Shown: positions 34,331 through 42,169 of the stretch, piece after piece | Layout: each line of letters begins with the position of its first letter | How positions within the stretch are numbered: the stretch's first letter is position 1 | Source of the DNA: Treponema sp. | Lineage (GTDB): Bacteria; Spirochaetota; Spirochaetia; Treponematales; Breznakiellaceae | Assembly (NCBI GenBank): GCA_031286205.1 | Contig: JAITUR010000012.1 | Span: 1-46,356, forward strand | DNA length: 46,356 nt | Direction: 5' to 3' | Position numbers and translations under genes: made by a program | The notes under the pieces: model-generated | Database searches by the model: none | Seen by the model: only the letters and a program-made list of their open reading frames with translations | Told to the model about the DNA's origin: nothing

Positions 34331-35680
34331 CTAATAGAATCTGGTTTCATTTTGTTCCTTTCTCTTATCAATAAACCATGCGTACCACGGTTCCGGGGTT
34401 TTATTCCAGCCAATAAGCCATGCGTTTATTGGATCTAAACCAGAAGCCCCCTGGCTATTAAGCATTATAGAATTGCCAAGAAGTGTTTTAAAATTTCTTT
34501 CTACTTCCAGTGGGACTATGCCTTGTTCGTAATATAAATCTTCTGCGCCAAAAGCATGAAAAATTTCATGTGCTAAAGTTCCGGCGGTAAATCCTCTTGC
34601 ATCTTTAAACCATAATATAGCATGTTCTTCGCTTCTGCCCAGCGATCCTGCATATGTAATATAAGAACGCTCTGTTTTATCGACAGCATATACAGTAATA
34701 ACATGATTAAAATTTCTATATCTGTTTCGATATAAAGAATATTGCTGCAATCCTTTCGCACTATTATTCATGGTAAAATATGAGTCGTACTCCCATTCTA
34801 TCGTTATATTTTGATTATATCGTCTTGCCTGCTCTTTAATTATATTTAGCCCATCCTGGACAATAGGTGTAAGATTGTTAAAATTCATTCTAAATCTATT
34901 GCCTTTATAATTTGTTGGAATAATTAATACTTTAATTCGTCCAGAAATATTACGCCTGCCTTCTTTTTTTGCCGCCAAAATTTCTATTAGTAAATCATTT
35001 TGAAGATTTTCGATTAACCTGTTTCTTTCTGTTTTCTGTTGCGTATTATTTTGTCCGGTTGGGCTTTGATTATTTTGATCGTTCTCTATTTGTTTTTTAA
35101 TTTGATCCAACTGGTCAGTAATTTGTTCCTGATGCTCTGTTATTCTTTTTAGCTCCTCTATTCTTTCATCGATAATACTATCAACTATTTCTTTGGATGC
35201 AGCTTTATATGCAAAATTAAAGATTAATGTAATAATAAAAATAATAGCAACAATAAAGCTAGACCATTTTACAATAGGTTTTTTCCATAATAAAATCAGT
35301 TGATTGCTAATTTGATTTTTAATAGAGCTCGAAGACTGAATTAGACTTGGGGCGGCTGGGGCAGGCGCAATATTTCCAAATATTGTTGCATCAAGTATAT
35401 CTAAAGCGTCTCTGCATAGAGATAAATTTATACCTGTAGTACTTTGTAATTTTTGGGATAAGCTTGATTTTACCTGGCTGCGCTCGTTCATATTTTGCGC
35501 TTTTTTTAACTCTTTGTAACAACCAATTTCTATACAGCGTCCAAAAGCAATGCGTTCTGCCTTTGGTTCGTTTTTTGTATGTTTGGCAAGTATTTTCTTT
35601 AACCGCAAGGGATCGCCAAGAATGTATTCCCCATGCTGCGAAACAACCCATTTTATACTTGCCAAAAGTGACCTATTCAT
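34331..35680 (-). CDS. Membrane-anchored HExxH metalloprotease with shared N-terminal adaptor domain
   Basis: The 449-residue protein has four parts. Residues 1-102 form a helical domain also found at the start of the proteins at 35710 and 40438 (with the block EPKxERxAFGRCIEIG). A membrane segment lies at 139-160 and a coiled coil at about 165-215. The C-terminal part is a zinc protease domain with H371-E372-x-x-H375 followed by FGAEDLY, like the HExxHxxGxxD site of gluzincin/metzincin-type enzymes. By the topology of a single uncleaved anchor, the protease would face the periplasm. It is the last gene of the TerY-type operon and a good candidate for the effector. An AAGG ribosome binding site precedes the ATG. 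Confidence 0.8.
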   Translation of the reverse strand: MNRSLLASIKWVVSQHGEYILGDPLRLKKILAKHTKNEPKAERIAFGRCIEIGCYKELKKAQNMNERSQVKSSLSQKLQSTTGINLSLCRDALDILDATIFGNIAPAPAAPSLIQSSSSIKNQISNQLILLWKKPIVKWSSFIVAIIFIITLIFNFAYKAASKEIVDSIIDERIEELKRITEHQEQITDQLDQIKKQIENDQNNQSPTGQNNTQQKTERNRLIENLQNDLLIEILAAKKEGRRNISGRIKVLIIPTNYKGNRFRMNFNNLTPIVQDGLNIIKEQARRYNQNITIEWEYDSYFTMNNSAKGLQQYSLYRNRYRNFNHVITVYAVDKTERSYITYAGSLGRSEEHAILWFKDARGFTAGTLAHEIFHAFGAEDLYYEQGIVPLEVERNFKTLLGNSIMLNSQGASGLDPINAWLIGWNKTPEPWYAWFIDKRKEQNETRFY

Positions 35681-35709
35681 TTATTTACCTTGAGAATTTG
35701 ATGATTATC

Positions 35710-36912
35710 TTACGATTTTTTGATATTAACAACAAAACTTACTTTGCCAAAATCAACTTTCTCTCCATTTTGCAAATCCCTTCGCTGGCTTGTTTTTTTG
35801 TCATACATTACAACTTTTGAATTCTCTATTTGTACTGTCGCTCTTACAGGCGGTTCAGTTTCTTTAGAGAGGTATATATCGGCGCTTGAAGATGAACCAA
35901 AAATAATCGGCTTTTCTCCTAACGAAATTGTTCTTGTTTCGTTCTTACCCCAAATTATCGTAAGCCATGCTTGCCGTAGAGCTTCTTCTACGATAGAGAT
36001 GGTTAATCCAATAAAAAGTCCCAAAGTTGCATTCCCAAAAAATCTACCTGCTATATTTGAAAGTGAAGGTGCCAACACAATAAAAAAAATGCCGCCTATT
36101 ATTCCGCCAAAAAATCCGGCTATTACTGCACGCTTTTTTGGATAATTTGGTACAAATAATGAAACACCCCAACCTATTCCTAGCCCCATAATTCCCCAGC
36201 AGATAACTCTGATTACTTCTAAAACTATAAATGAAACATGATTATATATCGAACCAAATATTAATTGTGCAATTCCTCCTGATACAGCGCCCATACCTAT
36301 ACCAATAAGCATGGTTTTTATAAAAGTTATTAATTCAGGTTTCTTTTTTTGATATATGTTTTGTGCTATCAGCAATCCAACAGAAATTCCAAATCCAATA
36401 AATGCTGCCCATATGGCTGTGTCAAAAATTAATCTTATCCTTGAAAATGAATCTTCGTGTGTAATAAATCCTTCAGAAAGATATGAACCAAAAGCACCGC
36501 CCAATGCCCCAACTATACCAAAAATAATTGTCCTAATGCTAATTTTATTTTTACCGGATTGTGTACCAAAAATTGTATTTGATTGCATTGCAGTATATGG
36601 GGAAGTTTTATAAACAACAGCTTCTAATATATCAAGAGCTTCTTCGCACAATTTTTTTTCTATCCCTGTTTTTGCATGAAGTTGATTTGCAAGCAATGAT
36701 TTTTTCCTTTTTCTTTCGTTTTCAGCAGTTGTATTTTTTAACTCCCAATACGCTCCTATTTCTATACATCGTCCAAAAGCGGCTCTTTCGTCTTTTGGTT
36801 CATCTTTTGCATAATCCTTAAACAAAGGATTTAATTTTTGCGGATCGGCAAGTACATTCTCGCCCCTTTCGTTAACAATTCGTTTTACAATATTCAGTAA
36901 GTTAGTATTCAT
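35710..36912 (-). CDS. Polytopic membrane protein with shared N-terminal domain and degenerate FHA domain
   Basis: The 400-residue protein starts with the same domain as its neighbour (residues 1-101, EPKDERAAFGRCIEIGAYWELK). A glycine-rich membrane region with about six to seven helices follows (about 127-315). The C-terminal FHA-like beta domain (326-397) contains ISLGEKPIIFGSSSSADIYL. FHA domains bind phosphothreonine and would suit the kinase in this operon. However, the conserved arginine after the first glycine and the SRxH motif are not kept (FGSSSSADI; VRAT), so phosphopeptide binding is uncertain. The start codon is directly behind the phosphatase gene, with AAGGAG inside its end. 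Confidence 0.8.
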   Translation of the reverse strand: MNTNLLNIVKRIVNERGENVLADPQKLNPLFKDYAKDEPKDERAAFGRCIEIGAYWELKNTTAENERKRKKSLLANQLHAKTGIEKKLCEEALDILEAVVYKTSPYTAMQSNTIFGTQSGKNKISIRTIIFGIVGALGGAFGSYLSEGFITHEDSFSRIRLIFDTAIWAAFIGFGISVGLLIAQNIYQKKKPELITFIKTMLIGIGMGAVSGGIAQLIFGSIYNHVSFIVLEVIRVICWGIMGLGIGWGVSLFVPNYPKKRAVIAGFFGGIIGGIFFIVLAPSLSNIAGRFFGNATLGLFIGLTISIVEEALRQAWLTIIWGKNETRTISLGEKPIIFGSSSSADIYLSKETEPPVRATVQIENSKVVMYDKKTSQRRDLQNGEKVDFGKVSFVVNIKKS

Positions 36913-37908
36913 TTAAATCTCCTTATCTATTGAAGTTTTTTTCTGTTTATCTGCAACAAAGTCGCCGTAATTTTCAGGATTCCCGTTTTTTTTAATCTGT
37001 TCCTGCCATATTGGAACAACTTTTTTTACGGCAGCCATATCAATGAAACCTGCAATGCTTGTATCATCCCCTTTTCCTTTGGTTGCAAATGAATCCGCTA
37101 AATCTTTTAACTGGTAAAATGTTGATTCAAAACCGTCTTCTGCAAAGGTAAGTGCAATGGTTCTGTATATTTTAAATAAGTATTTTTCGTTTTCATTAAC
37201 CGGATAATTATCATCTATACCGTCAGTGCAAAGAAAAATTGCTACAGGAGATTTATTCTTATCGTGGAAAGACGAATAACACCGTGCCTGTTCAAAAGAA
37301 TCATCATCACAGATAGATGTTGTTACATTAAGATAACATTTTTCATCCCAGAGAACAGGCTGATCGCAGCTTCCGTCAGAATAAAGGGCGGTAAGGCGTC
37401 CATCTCCTATATGAATACCAAACCAGTAATGCTCCGTAATAGCGGCAGCTATAAGTGTTGCACCATAAACTTTGGTTAAGCTATTGCCTGCCTCGTATCT
37501 TTTTTTATATTTTTCGTCGGCGAGTGCAAGTTCGTCGGAGCTGAATGGATTTGCCGTATAATCTTCTTCTACTCTTGCCTGCCAGGAAGCAATAATATGT
37601 TTAACCAGATCGCGGATTGCCTTATCAAACTCGCTTTTTGCGGGAATATCCTTTTTTTTAAAAAGACCCGAAGAAAATTTAGGTTCGTAAACTTTTACAA
37701 ATTCTTCTATCCCTCTTGCAGCACAGGCAACAGCCAGTTTTGCTCCTTTATTGCTTCTAAAACAATTCCCGTCTCCATGACCATCAGAAACTGCCGCAAT
37801 GGAAACAATATCTTTCTCGCTGCAAAACGAAGCATCCTGACAGCCTTTTCCTTGTTTGATATGGCTGCCGCCTGTTACAGTAATTGCAAATGATTTATAT
37901 ATACTCAT
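36913..37908 (-). CDS. PP2C-type protein phosphatase of a TerY triad
   Basis: The 331-residue cytoplasmic protein is a PP2C-family serine/threonine phosphatase that needs two metal ions. The motif SDGHGDG (41-47) supplies the first metal-binding aspartate, FLCTDGIDDNY the second, and GKGDDTSIAGFID the last. In TerY-P systems such a phosphatase stands with a kinase and a vWA protein, presumably to reverse their phosphorylation. I start it at 37908, where TAATG joins the vWA stop codon to the ATG. A TTG two codons earlier would also be in frame. Confidence 0.93.
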   Translation of the reverse strand: MSIYKSFAITVTGGSHIKQGKGCQDASFCSEKDIVSIAAVSDGHGDGNCFRSNKGAKLAVACAARGIEEFVKVYEPKFSSGLFKKKDIPAKSEFDKAIRDLVKHIIASWQARVEEDYTANPFSSDELALADEKYKKRYEAGNSLTKVYGATLIAAAITEHYWFGIHIGDGRLTALYSDGSCDQPVLWDEKCYLNVTTSICDDDSFEQARCYSSFHDKNKSPVAIFLCTDGIDDNYPVNENEKYLFKIYRTIALTFAEDGFESTFYQLKDLADSFATKGKGDDTSIAGFIDMAAVKKVVPIWQEQIKKNGNPENYGDFVADKQKKTSIDKEI

Positions 37909-38645
37909 TACCAATCCAATTGATCATTATCAGGGGAGACGGCTATTTCTCCGGCAAATTCTTGTAAGTTTGCATTTAATTCCTGCTGTTTTTGCTCGTC
38001 GCCGGTATATGCACCTTCTACGCCGGCATTGGAACTTTTACTGGCAACCTGAGAAGCACGAACACTTACAAACTTTATCATTTTCTTTAATGTCGCAGCA
38101 TTGTGAGTTTCTAAAACAGCTTCCATAGAACCGGTAAATTCTTTTAACATATCTTTATTTGCATCGTCGCCTATGGCAATAGCTACTTTAACGCCTGCCT
38201 TAAACCAGTTGTTTTGTTTTAGCAATGCCAAAACACTATGCCATTCATCTGTAGGTTCGCCGTCAGAAAGTAAAAATATAGCAGGCGCAAAAGAACCGGT
38301 AGCTTCCTGCATAAAAGCTTTTGTAGAAAGTTTATCGTTCAATGTTTTGCAGGCTGCTCCAAAATCCGTAACACCTGAGGCATCCAAATAATTCCAGCGA
38401 AATTGTTCTGCTTCTACAGGACCATTTGCGGTAATCCACCTTGCACCGGAAGAAAATTCAAGAGCAGCAATTTTTATTTGCGCATCGGCATTTTCATCCG
38501 AGACTTCCCTAATTGCGGGAATAACTTCTTCGATTGCGACATTTACTGCTCCGATTTTATTTCCATCCATACTTCCCGAAGTATCAATGATAAAAAATAA
38601 AACCATTGTTCTTCTTGGGATTTCGATTTTGTCCATTAACGACAT
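37908..38645 (-). CDS. terY: TerY-like vWA domain protein
   Basis: The 245-residue protein is a von Willebrand factor A domain with a full metal-ion-dependent adhesion site: DTSGS (21-25), the threonine in SGVTDFG, and LLSDGEPTD. The overall wording matches the TerY group of the tellurite-resistance and stress-response gene families. There TerY with a kinase and a phosphatase forms a predicted phosphorylation switch. It is probably cytoplasmic and acts as a metal-dependent scaffold. AAGGAG precedes the ATG. The symbol reflects the family; no tellurite-resistance core genes (terB, C, D) lie in the window. Confidence 0.9.
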   Translation of the reverse strand: MSLMDKIEIPRRTMVLFFIIDTSGSMDGNKIGAVNVAIEEVIPAIREVSDENADAQIKIAALEFSSGARWITANGPVEAEQFRWNYLDASGVTDFGAACKTLNDKLSTKAFMQEATGSFAPAIFLLSDGEPTDEWHSVLALLKQNNWFKAGVKVAIAIGDDANKDMLKEFTGSMEAVLETHNAATLKKMIKFVSVRASQVASKSSNAGVEGAYTGDEQKQQELNANLQEFAGEIAVSPDNDQLDW

Positions 38646-38666
38646 ATTCTTCTCCTTAAATATTAA

Positions 38667-39941
38667 TTAAATTACCTCGGCATTTGCATGACCAAAGTTG
38701 ATTTTTATATCCTTTTTTAACAAGATTGATGCATCAGGCGCTATGGAAATACTGTTATCTCCGTCTATTACCGTCCAGTTTATTTTTGATACATTTTTTA
38801 ACTCAAACTCATTATCCTTTTCTGTTACTTCGCCGGTTATGGTTAAAAAATCGTCGGAGTCTTTTTCTGTATGGCATATATATAATTTTGTCCGCTGATG
38901 AACCGGCAGATTATATCTGTATGTTTTTATATATAATGGAAATATATTTTGCTTTTTACATCCAGGACAGGAATTGTTATTTACCGGATCTGCAAAATAA
39001 ATTATACCGCAGGGGCATTTAAAAATTTCCGACCTCATACGAATAAAAGTTCTTAACCATTCCTGCTCTATAATTCTATTTGAAGGATCTGTTAAAATAT
39101 CCTTACTAAATGCTTTAATAAATAAGTCCCGTACATATTCCGGCAAAAACGGCCATCGGACGATAGCACCTTTATGGAGTCCTTGCACCGGTCTATTGGA
39201 AATATCATTTGGATCCCAGACAAATACGGGGTTTTCGCCATAAATTTTTCTTTCGTGTTTTGCATCCATACATACAGGACAAGCGGCCTTTCCTTCCAAG
39301 GGATGATTATTTGTCCACAATAAAAACAACACTACAGAAAGCGAAAACCTGTCTGTTTTTATATCAGGTTTGGCTCCCTTTGCCACGATTTCAGGCGCCA
39401 TATAGCGCGCCTTTCCTGCAATGCCGGAATTTTTTCCGTATTCCGAAACATTATCGTTATCGCATATAAGCACATCGCCATTTTTTGGGTTAATAAAAAA
39501 GTTGCCGTCGTTTAAATCCTGATAACTATAACCTTTGGCATGTAATTCGCGAAAACCTGCTGTTATATGTAAAGCAGCATTTGTCATTGCTGTTATACTT
39601 GCAAAACCTTCTTTACCTATAAGGAATTTGGAAAAATCTTTATAATCGCCCGGTCTTAAATCCATAATATAGCCAAAAGCTGTTCCTTTATAATCTGTTA
39701 AATCTTCCGGCCATAAAAATGCTTTTGTCGGCTTTCCTTTTTTTATATTATTTTCCAGATTAGTGTAAAATTTCTTAGGGTCTTTAAATTTTTTACCCGA
39801 GTACCATTTTAGCGCCTTTGGTTTACCATCGTAGCTTACATGGTATACTGCGCCTTGCCCGCCTTCGCCAAGTTTATTGTTTACAATAACTTTCTTAAAG
39901 TTTCTTGTTTGTATTGTAAATCCTTTTTGTAAATCTAGCAT
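38667..39941 (-). CDS. Protein kinase with zinc ribbon, of a TerY triad
   Basis: The 424-residue protein is a eukaryote-type protein kinase. It has the glycine loop GEGGQGAVY (25-33), K45, the catalytic loop YQDLNDGNFF with D141 and N146, and the metal aspartate D160 (CDND in place of DFG). The activation-segment end APE is at 181-183. The HRD arginine is replaced by Gln, as in many kinases of these clusters. A zinc ribbon (CPCG and CPGC, near residues 309-328) and a small beta domain follow. It is expected to phosphorylate partners in the operon. The ribosome binding site is GAGGAG; vWA follows after 21 bp. Confidence 0.93.
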   Translation of the reverse strand: MLDLQKGFTIQTRNFKKVIVNNKLGEGGQGAVYHVSYDGKPKALKWYSGKKFKDPKKFYTNLENNIKKGKPTKAFLWPEDLTDYKGTAFGYIMDLRPGDYKDFSKFLIGKEGFASITAMTNAALHITAGFRELHAKGYSYQDLNDGNFFINPKNGDVLICDNDNVSEYGKNSGIAGKARYMAPEIVAKGAKPDIKTDRFSLSVVLFLLWTNNHPLEGKAACPVCMDAKHERKIYGENPVFVWDPNDISNRPVQGLHKGAIVRWPFLPEYVRDLFIKAFSKDILTDPSNRIIEQEWLRTFIRMRSEIFKCPCGIIYFADPVNNNSCPGCKKQNIFPLYIKTYRYNLPVHQRTKLYICHTEKDSDDFLTITGEVTEKDNEFELKNVSKINWTVIDGDNSISIAPDASILLKKDIKINFGHANAEVI

Positions 39942-39974
39942 TGATTGTTCTCCTCGTGTTGTGTATTTGGACTG

Positions 39975-40014
39975 GCAACACCAAAATCATTTCAATTTTG
40001 GCGTTGCTTTTTTT
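39975..40014 (+). terminator. Strong hairpin with T-run, oriented against the operon
   Basis: A 13-bp stem (39975-39987 with 39995-40007, one G-T pair) encloses a 7-nt loop and is followed by seven T on the plus strand. It lies between two minus-strand operon genes. On the minus strand the T-run is a preceding A-run, so termination there should be weak. Confidence 0.7.
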
Positions 40015-40020
40015 AGATTA

Positions 40021-40215
40021 TTAGTCCTTAACTTCTGCATCAAGACACATAGAGGGGCGCATATAACCCGAACGGTCTGCATTATTTTCTACCACATGAT
40101 CAATAGGAATATCAAACAGTGTGCATTTCGGATATTTTTCATAACGACAATTTCCGCATCTCTCCTTATCATTTTCAATTTCAATTATATCATTACCTTT
40201 TCTTACCTTTGTCAT
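40021..40215 (-). CDS. Small four-cysteine protein in the TerY operon
   Basis: The 64-residue protein has C20, C23, C31 and a later cysteine (PSMC), in RCGNCRYEKYPKC. It could bind one zinc ion or an iron-sulphur cluster. I know no family for it. It lies between the WD40 protein and the kinase on the same strand, with AAGGAG 7 nt before its ATG, so it is most likely a real part of the system. Its task could be a small adaptor or redox or metal sensor, but that is a guess. Confidence 0.7.
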   Translation of the reverse strand: MTKVRKGNDIIEIENDKERCGNCRYEKYPKCTLFDIPIDHVVENNADRSGYMRPSMCLDAEVKD

Positions 40216-40254
40216 TTATTTTCTCCTTCTACGGTAAAGATCTGACATCTATTA

Positions 40255-40350
40255 TCAGTCATTACCTGTGTAATTTTTATCTCCGTCCTTCATACAAAGT
40301 CCGGTCGCACGCACAAGAACCGTGCCTGTTCCTGCCTTGCTTTATTTCAT
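40255..40350 (-). pseudogene. Short frame broken by a stop at codon 3
   Basis: A textbook GAGGAGG (40364-40358) stands 7 nt before an ATG that is followed by AAA and then TAA. The same frame then stays open for 28 codons (SKAGTGTVLVRATGLCMKDGDKNYTGND) to TGA. This is either a small gene with a nonsense mutation or a two-codon leader ORF. It lies in the 222-bp gap between the WD40 gene and the four-cysteine protein gene. Confidence 0.35.
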
Positions 40351-40437
40351 ACTTCTGCCTCCTCTTCTCCTAAAATTTTACCTTAACAATATCTGGTATA
40401 AATCCAGTTTAATAAACATAAGACCAATTACTTTTTA

Positions 40438-41952
40438 CTATTTTTCTCCAAAAGTTCTAATTTCTCTGCCACTTGCTACATCCCAAAGTTTGATTGTTCC
40501 GTCACTGGAACCAGAAAGCGCATGCCTGCCGTCAGGGCTGAAGCTTACTGAATTAACGCCAAGAGTATGTCCTGTAAAAGTTCTGATTACTGTACCGCTT
40601 GCTACATTCCAAAATTTGATCGTTTTGTCTATGGAACCAGAAAGCGCATGCCTGCCATCAGGGCTGAAGCTTATCGAAGTAACACTAGAGGTATGCCCTA
40701 TAAAAGTTCTGATTACTCTGCCGCTTGTTACATCCCAAAGTTTGATTGTTTTATCTATGGAGCCAGAAAGCACCTGCCTGCCGTCAGGACTGAAGCTTAC
40801 TGAATAAACACCTAAAGTATGTCCTGTAAAAGTTCTGATTTCTCTGCCGCTTGTTACATCCCAAAGTTTGATTGTTCCGTCACTGGAACCAGAAAGCGCA
40901 TGCCTGCCGTCAGGGCTGAAGCTTACCGAAGTAACAGAAGAGTGTCCTGTAAAAGTTTTGATTACTGTACCGCTTGCTACATTCCAAAGTTTGATTATTC
41001 CGTCCCTGGAACCTGAAAGCACCTGCCTGCCGTCAGGACTGAAGCTTACTGAATAAACACCAGAAACACCAGAAAAGTGTTCTGTAAAAGTTCCGATTTC
41101 TCTACCGCTTGCTACATCCCAAAGTTTGATTCTTCCGACTCTGAAACCAGAAAGTACCTGCCTGCCGTCAGGGCTGAAGCTTACTGAATAAACACCAGAA
41201 GAGTGTCCTGTAAAAGTTCCGATTTCTCTACCGCTTGCTACATTCCAAAGTTTGATTATTCCGTCCCTGGAACCTGAAAGCACCTGCCTGCCGTCAGGAC
41301 TGAAGCTTACTGAATAAACACCACGAGTATGTCCGGAAGTAGTACCAGAAGTATGTCCTCGCTGTGGAAAAACTTCTTTTAAGAATGAAGGCATAAATTG
41401 ATAAAAATATTGGTAAAAATAAAAAAACGACAAAACCAATCCGATAGCTATAATTAATGAAATTATAATAATTTTCTTAGTTTTCTTTTTTTTCGGCACA
41501 GGTGTTAAACTTATCCGTTTTTTTGTATTTTTCAGATTAGACCCAATAACATCAGCCTCCCGGCGAGTAACGCCAGAACTGCAATGTGGACAAGTTTTCC
41601 ACTCTTCCTGTAATTCTTTTTTACAGTCTTTACAGATATTTTTCTCTTTTTCCTGCTCCTTTAAAACCAAAATTAACATATCTACAAGGTCTGCGGCAAC
41701 TTCTTCCGCCAAAAAATGTTCTTCCCTTAATACTCTTATTTGCTGCTTTTTGCATATTTCTAAATTATCTGCTGTCTCTATCGCTTTTTGCACTCCTGCT
41801 TCAATGGCTTGTAACAAAAGACGGCTTTCTTTTTTATAGTCCCCGCGGGTATAATCGGCTAATAATGCTTTTAATTTTGCTACATTAGACAAAACTTCCT
41901 TGCCCTGTTCTTCGATGAGTTTTTTTATAACGGTAACAAAATCCTGATTCAT
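40438..41952 (-). CDS. Membrane WD40 protein with shared N-terminal domain and zinc ribbon
   Basis: The 504-residue protein starts with a divergent copy of the domain shared with the proteins at 34331 and 35710 (residues 1-100). It continues with a zinc ribbon (C107, C110, C121, C124), a basic linker, a membrane segment (about 160-182) and seven WD40 repeats (about 209-504). The topology suggests the propeller is outside the cytoplasm, where it could sense or bind a ligand or protein. It is the first gene of the TerY-type operon, with AAGGAAGG before the ATG. It is divergent from an XRE regulator. The WD40 repeats are nearly identical, unlike those of the lipoprotein at 18032. Confidence 0.88.
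   Translation of the reverse strand: MNQDFVTVIKKLIEEQGKEVLSNVAKLKALLADYTRGDYKKESRLLLQAIEAGVQKAIETADNLEICKKQQIRVLREEHFLAEEVAADLVDMLILVLKEQEKEKNICKDCKKELQEEWKTCPHCSSGVTRREADVIGSNLKNTKKRISLTPVPKKKKTKKIIIISLIIAIGLVLSFFYFYQYFYQFMPSFLKEVFPQRGHTSGTTSGHTRGVYSVSFSPDGRQVLSGSRDGIIKLWNVASGREIGTFTGHSSGVYSVSFSPDGRQVLSGFRVGRIKLWDVASGREIGTFTEHFSGVSGVYSVSFSPDGRQVLSGSRDGIIKLWNVASGTVIKTFTGHSSVTSVSFSPDGRHALSGSSDGTIKLWDVTSGREIRTFTGHTLGVYSVSFSPDGRQVLSGSIDKTIKLWDVTSGRVIRTFIGHTSSVTSISFSPDGRHALSGSIDKTIKFWNVASGTVIRTFTGHTLGVNSVSFSPDGRHALSGSSDGTIKLWDVASGREIRTFGEK
40460..41345 (-). repeat. Seven near-identical WD40-coding repeats of about 126 bp
   Basis: Each unit encodes about 42 residues of the form VYSVSFSPDGRQVLSGSRDGTIKLWDVASGREIRTFTGHT. 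Long stretches of DNA (for example around CCGTCAGGACTGAAGCTTAC) recur without change from copy to copy. Such identity points to recent duplication or gene conversion. Confidence 0.9.
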
Positions 41953-42056
41953 TTGTATTTTCCTTCCTTATCTGTCAAGTTTTTATTAATCCTGCTGGCA
42001 CGATAATAATTCCGGTTTTTCATAAAAATCGCCTTATTTTGCAAATATGACAAAAG

Positions 42057-42157
42057 ACATAATTATGTTCTATATTCAATAATGCACATAAATATGTAAT
42101 TTTGTCAATATATACAGTAATAATGCGTACCTTTAGCCATAAACTGCATAATTATGT
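42057..42157. promoter_or_regulatory. Three palindromic operator candidates between divergent genes
   Basis: ACATAATTATGT (42057-42068) is a perfect palindrome. ACATAAATATGT (42086-42097) and GCATAATTATGT (42146-42157) are close copies. They lie between the start of the WD40-TerY operon (41952, minus) and the XRE regulator gene (42170, plus), and the third is 12 bp before the regulator ATG. They are likely binding sites for that regulator. Confidence 0.65.
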
Positions 42158-42169
42158 TATTTTTTAATT

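Noticed and set aside
40322-41056. Several open frames on the plus strand opposite the WD40 repeats
   Set aside because: They repeat with the same period as the WD40 units and are only their antisense translation.
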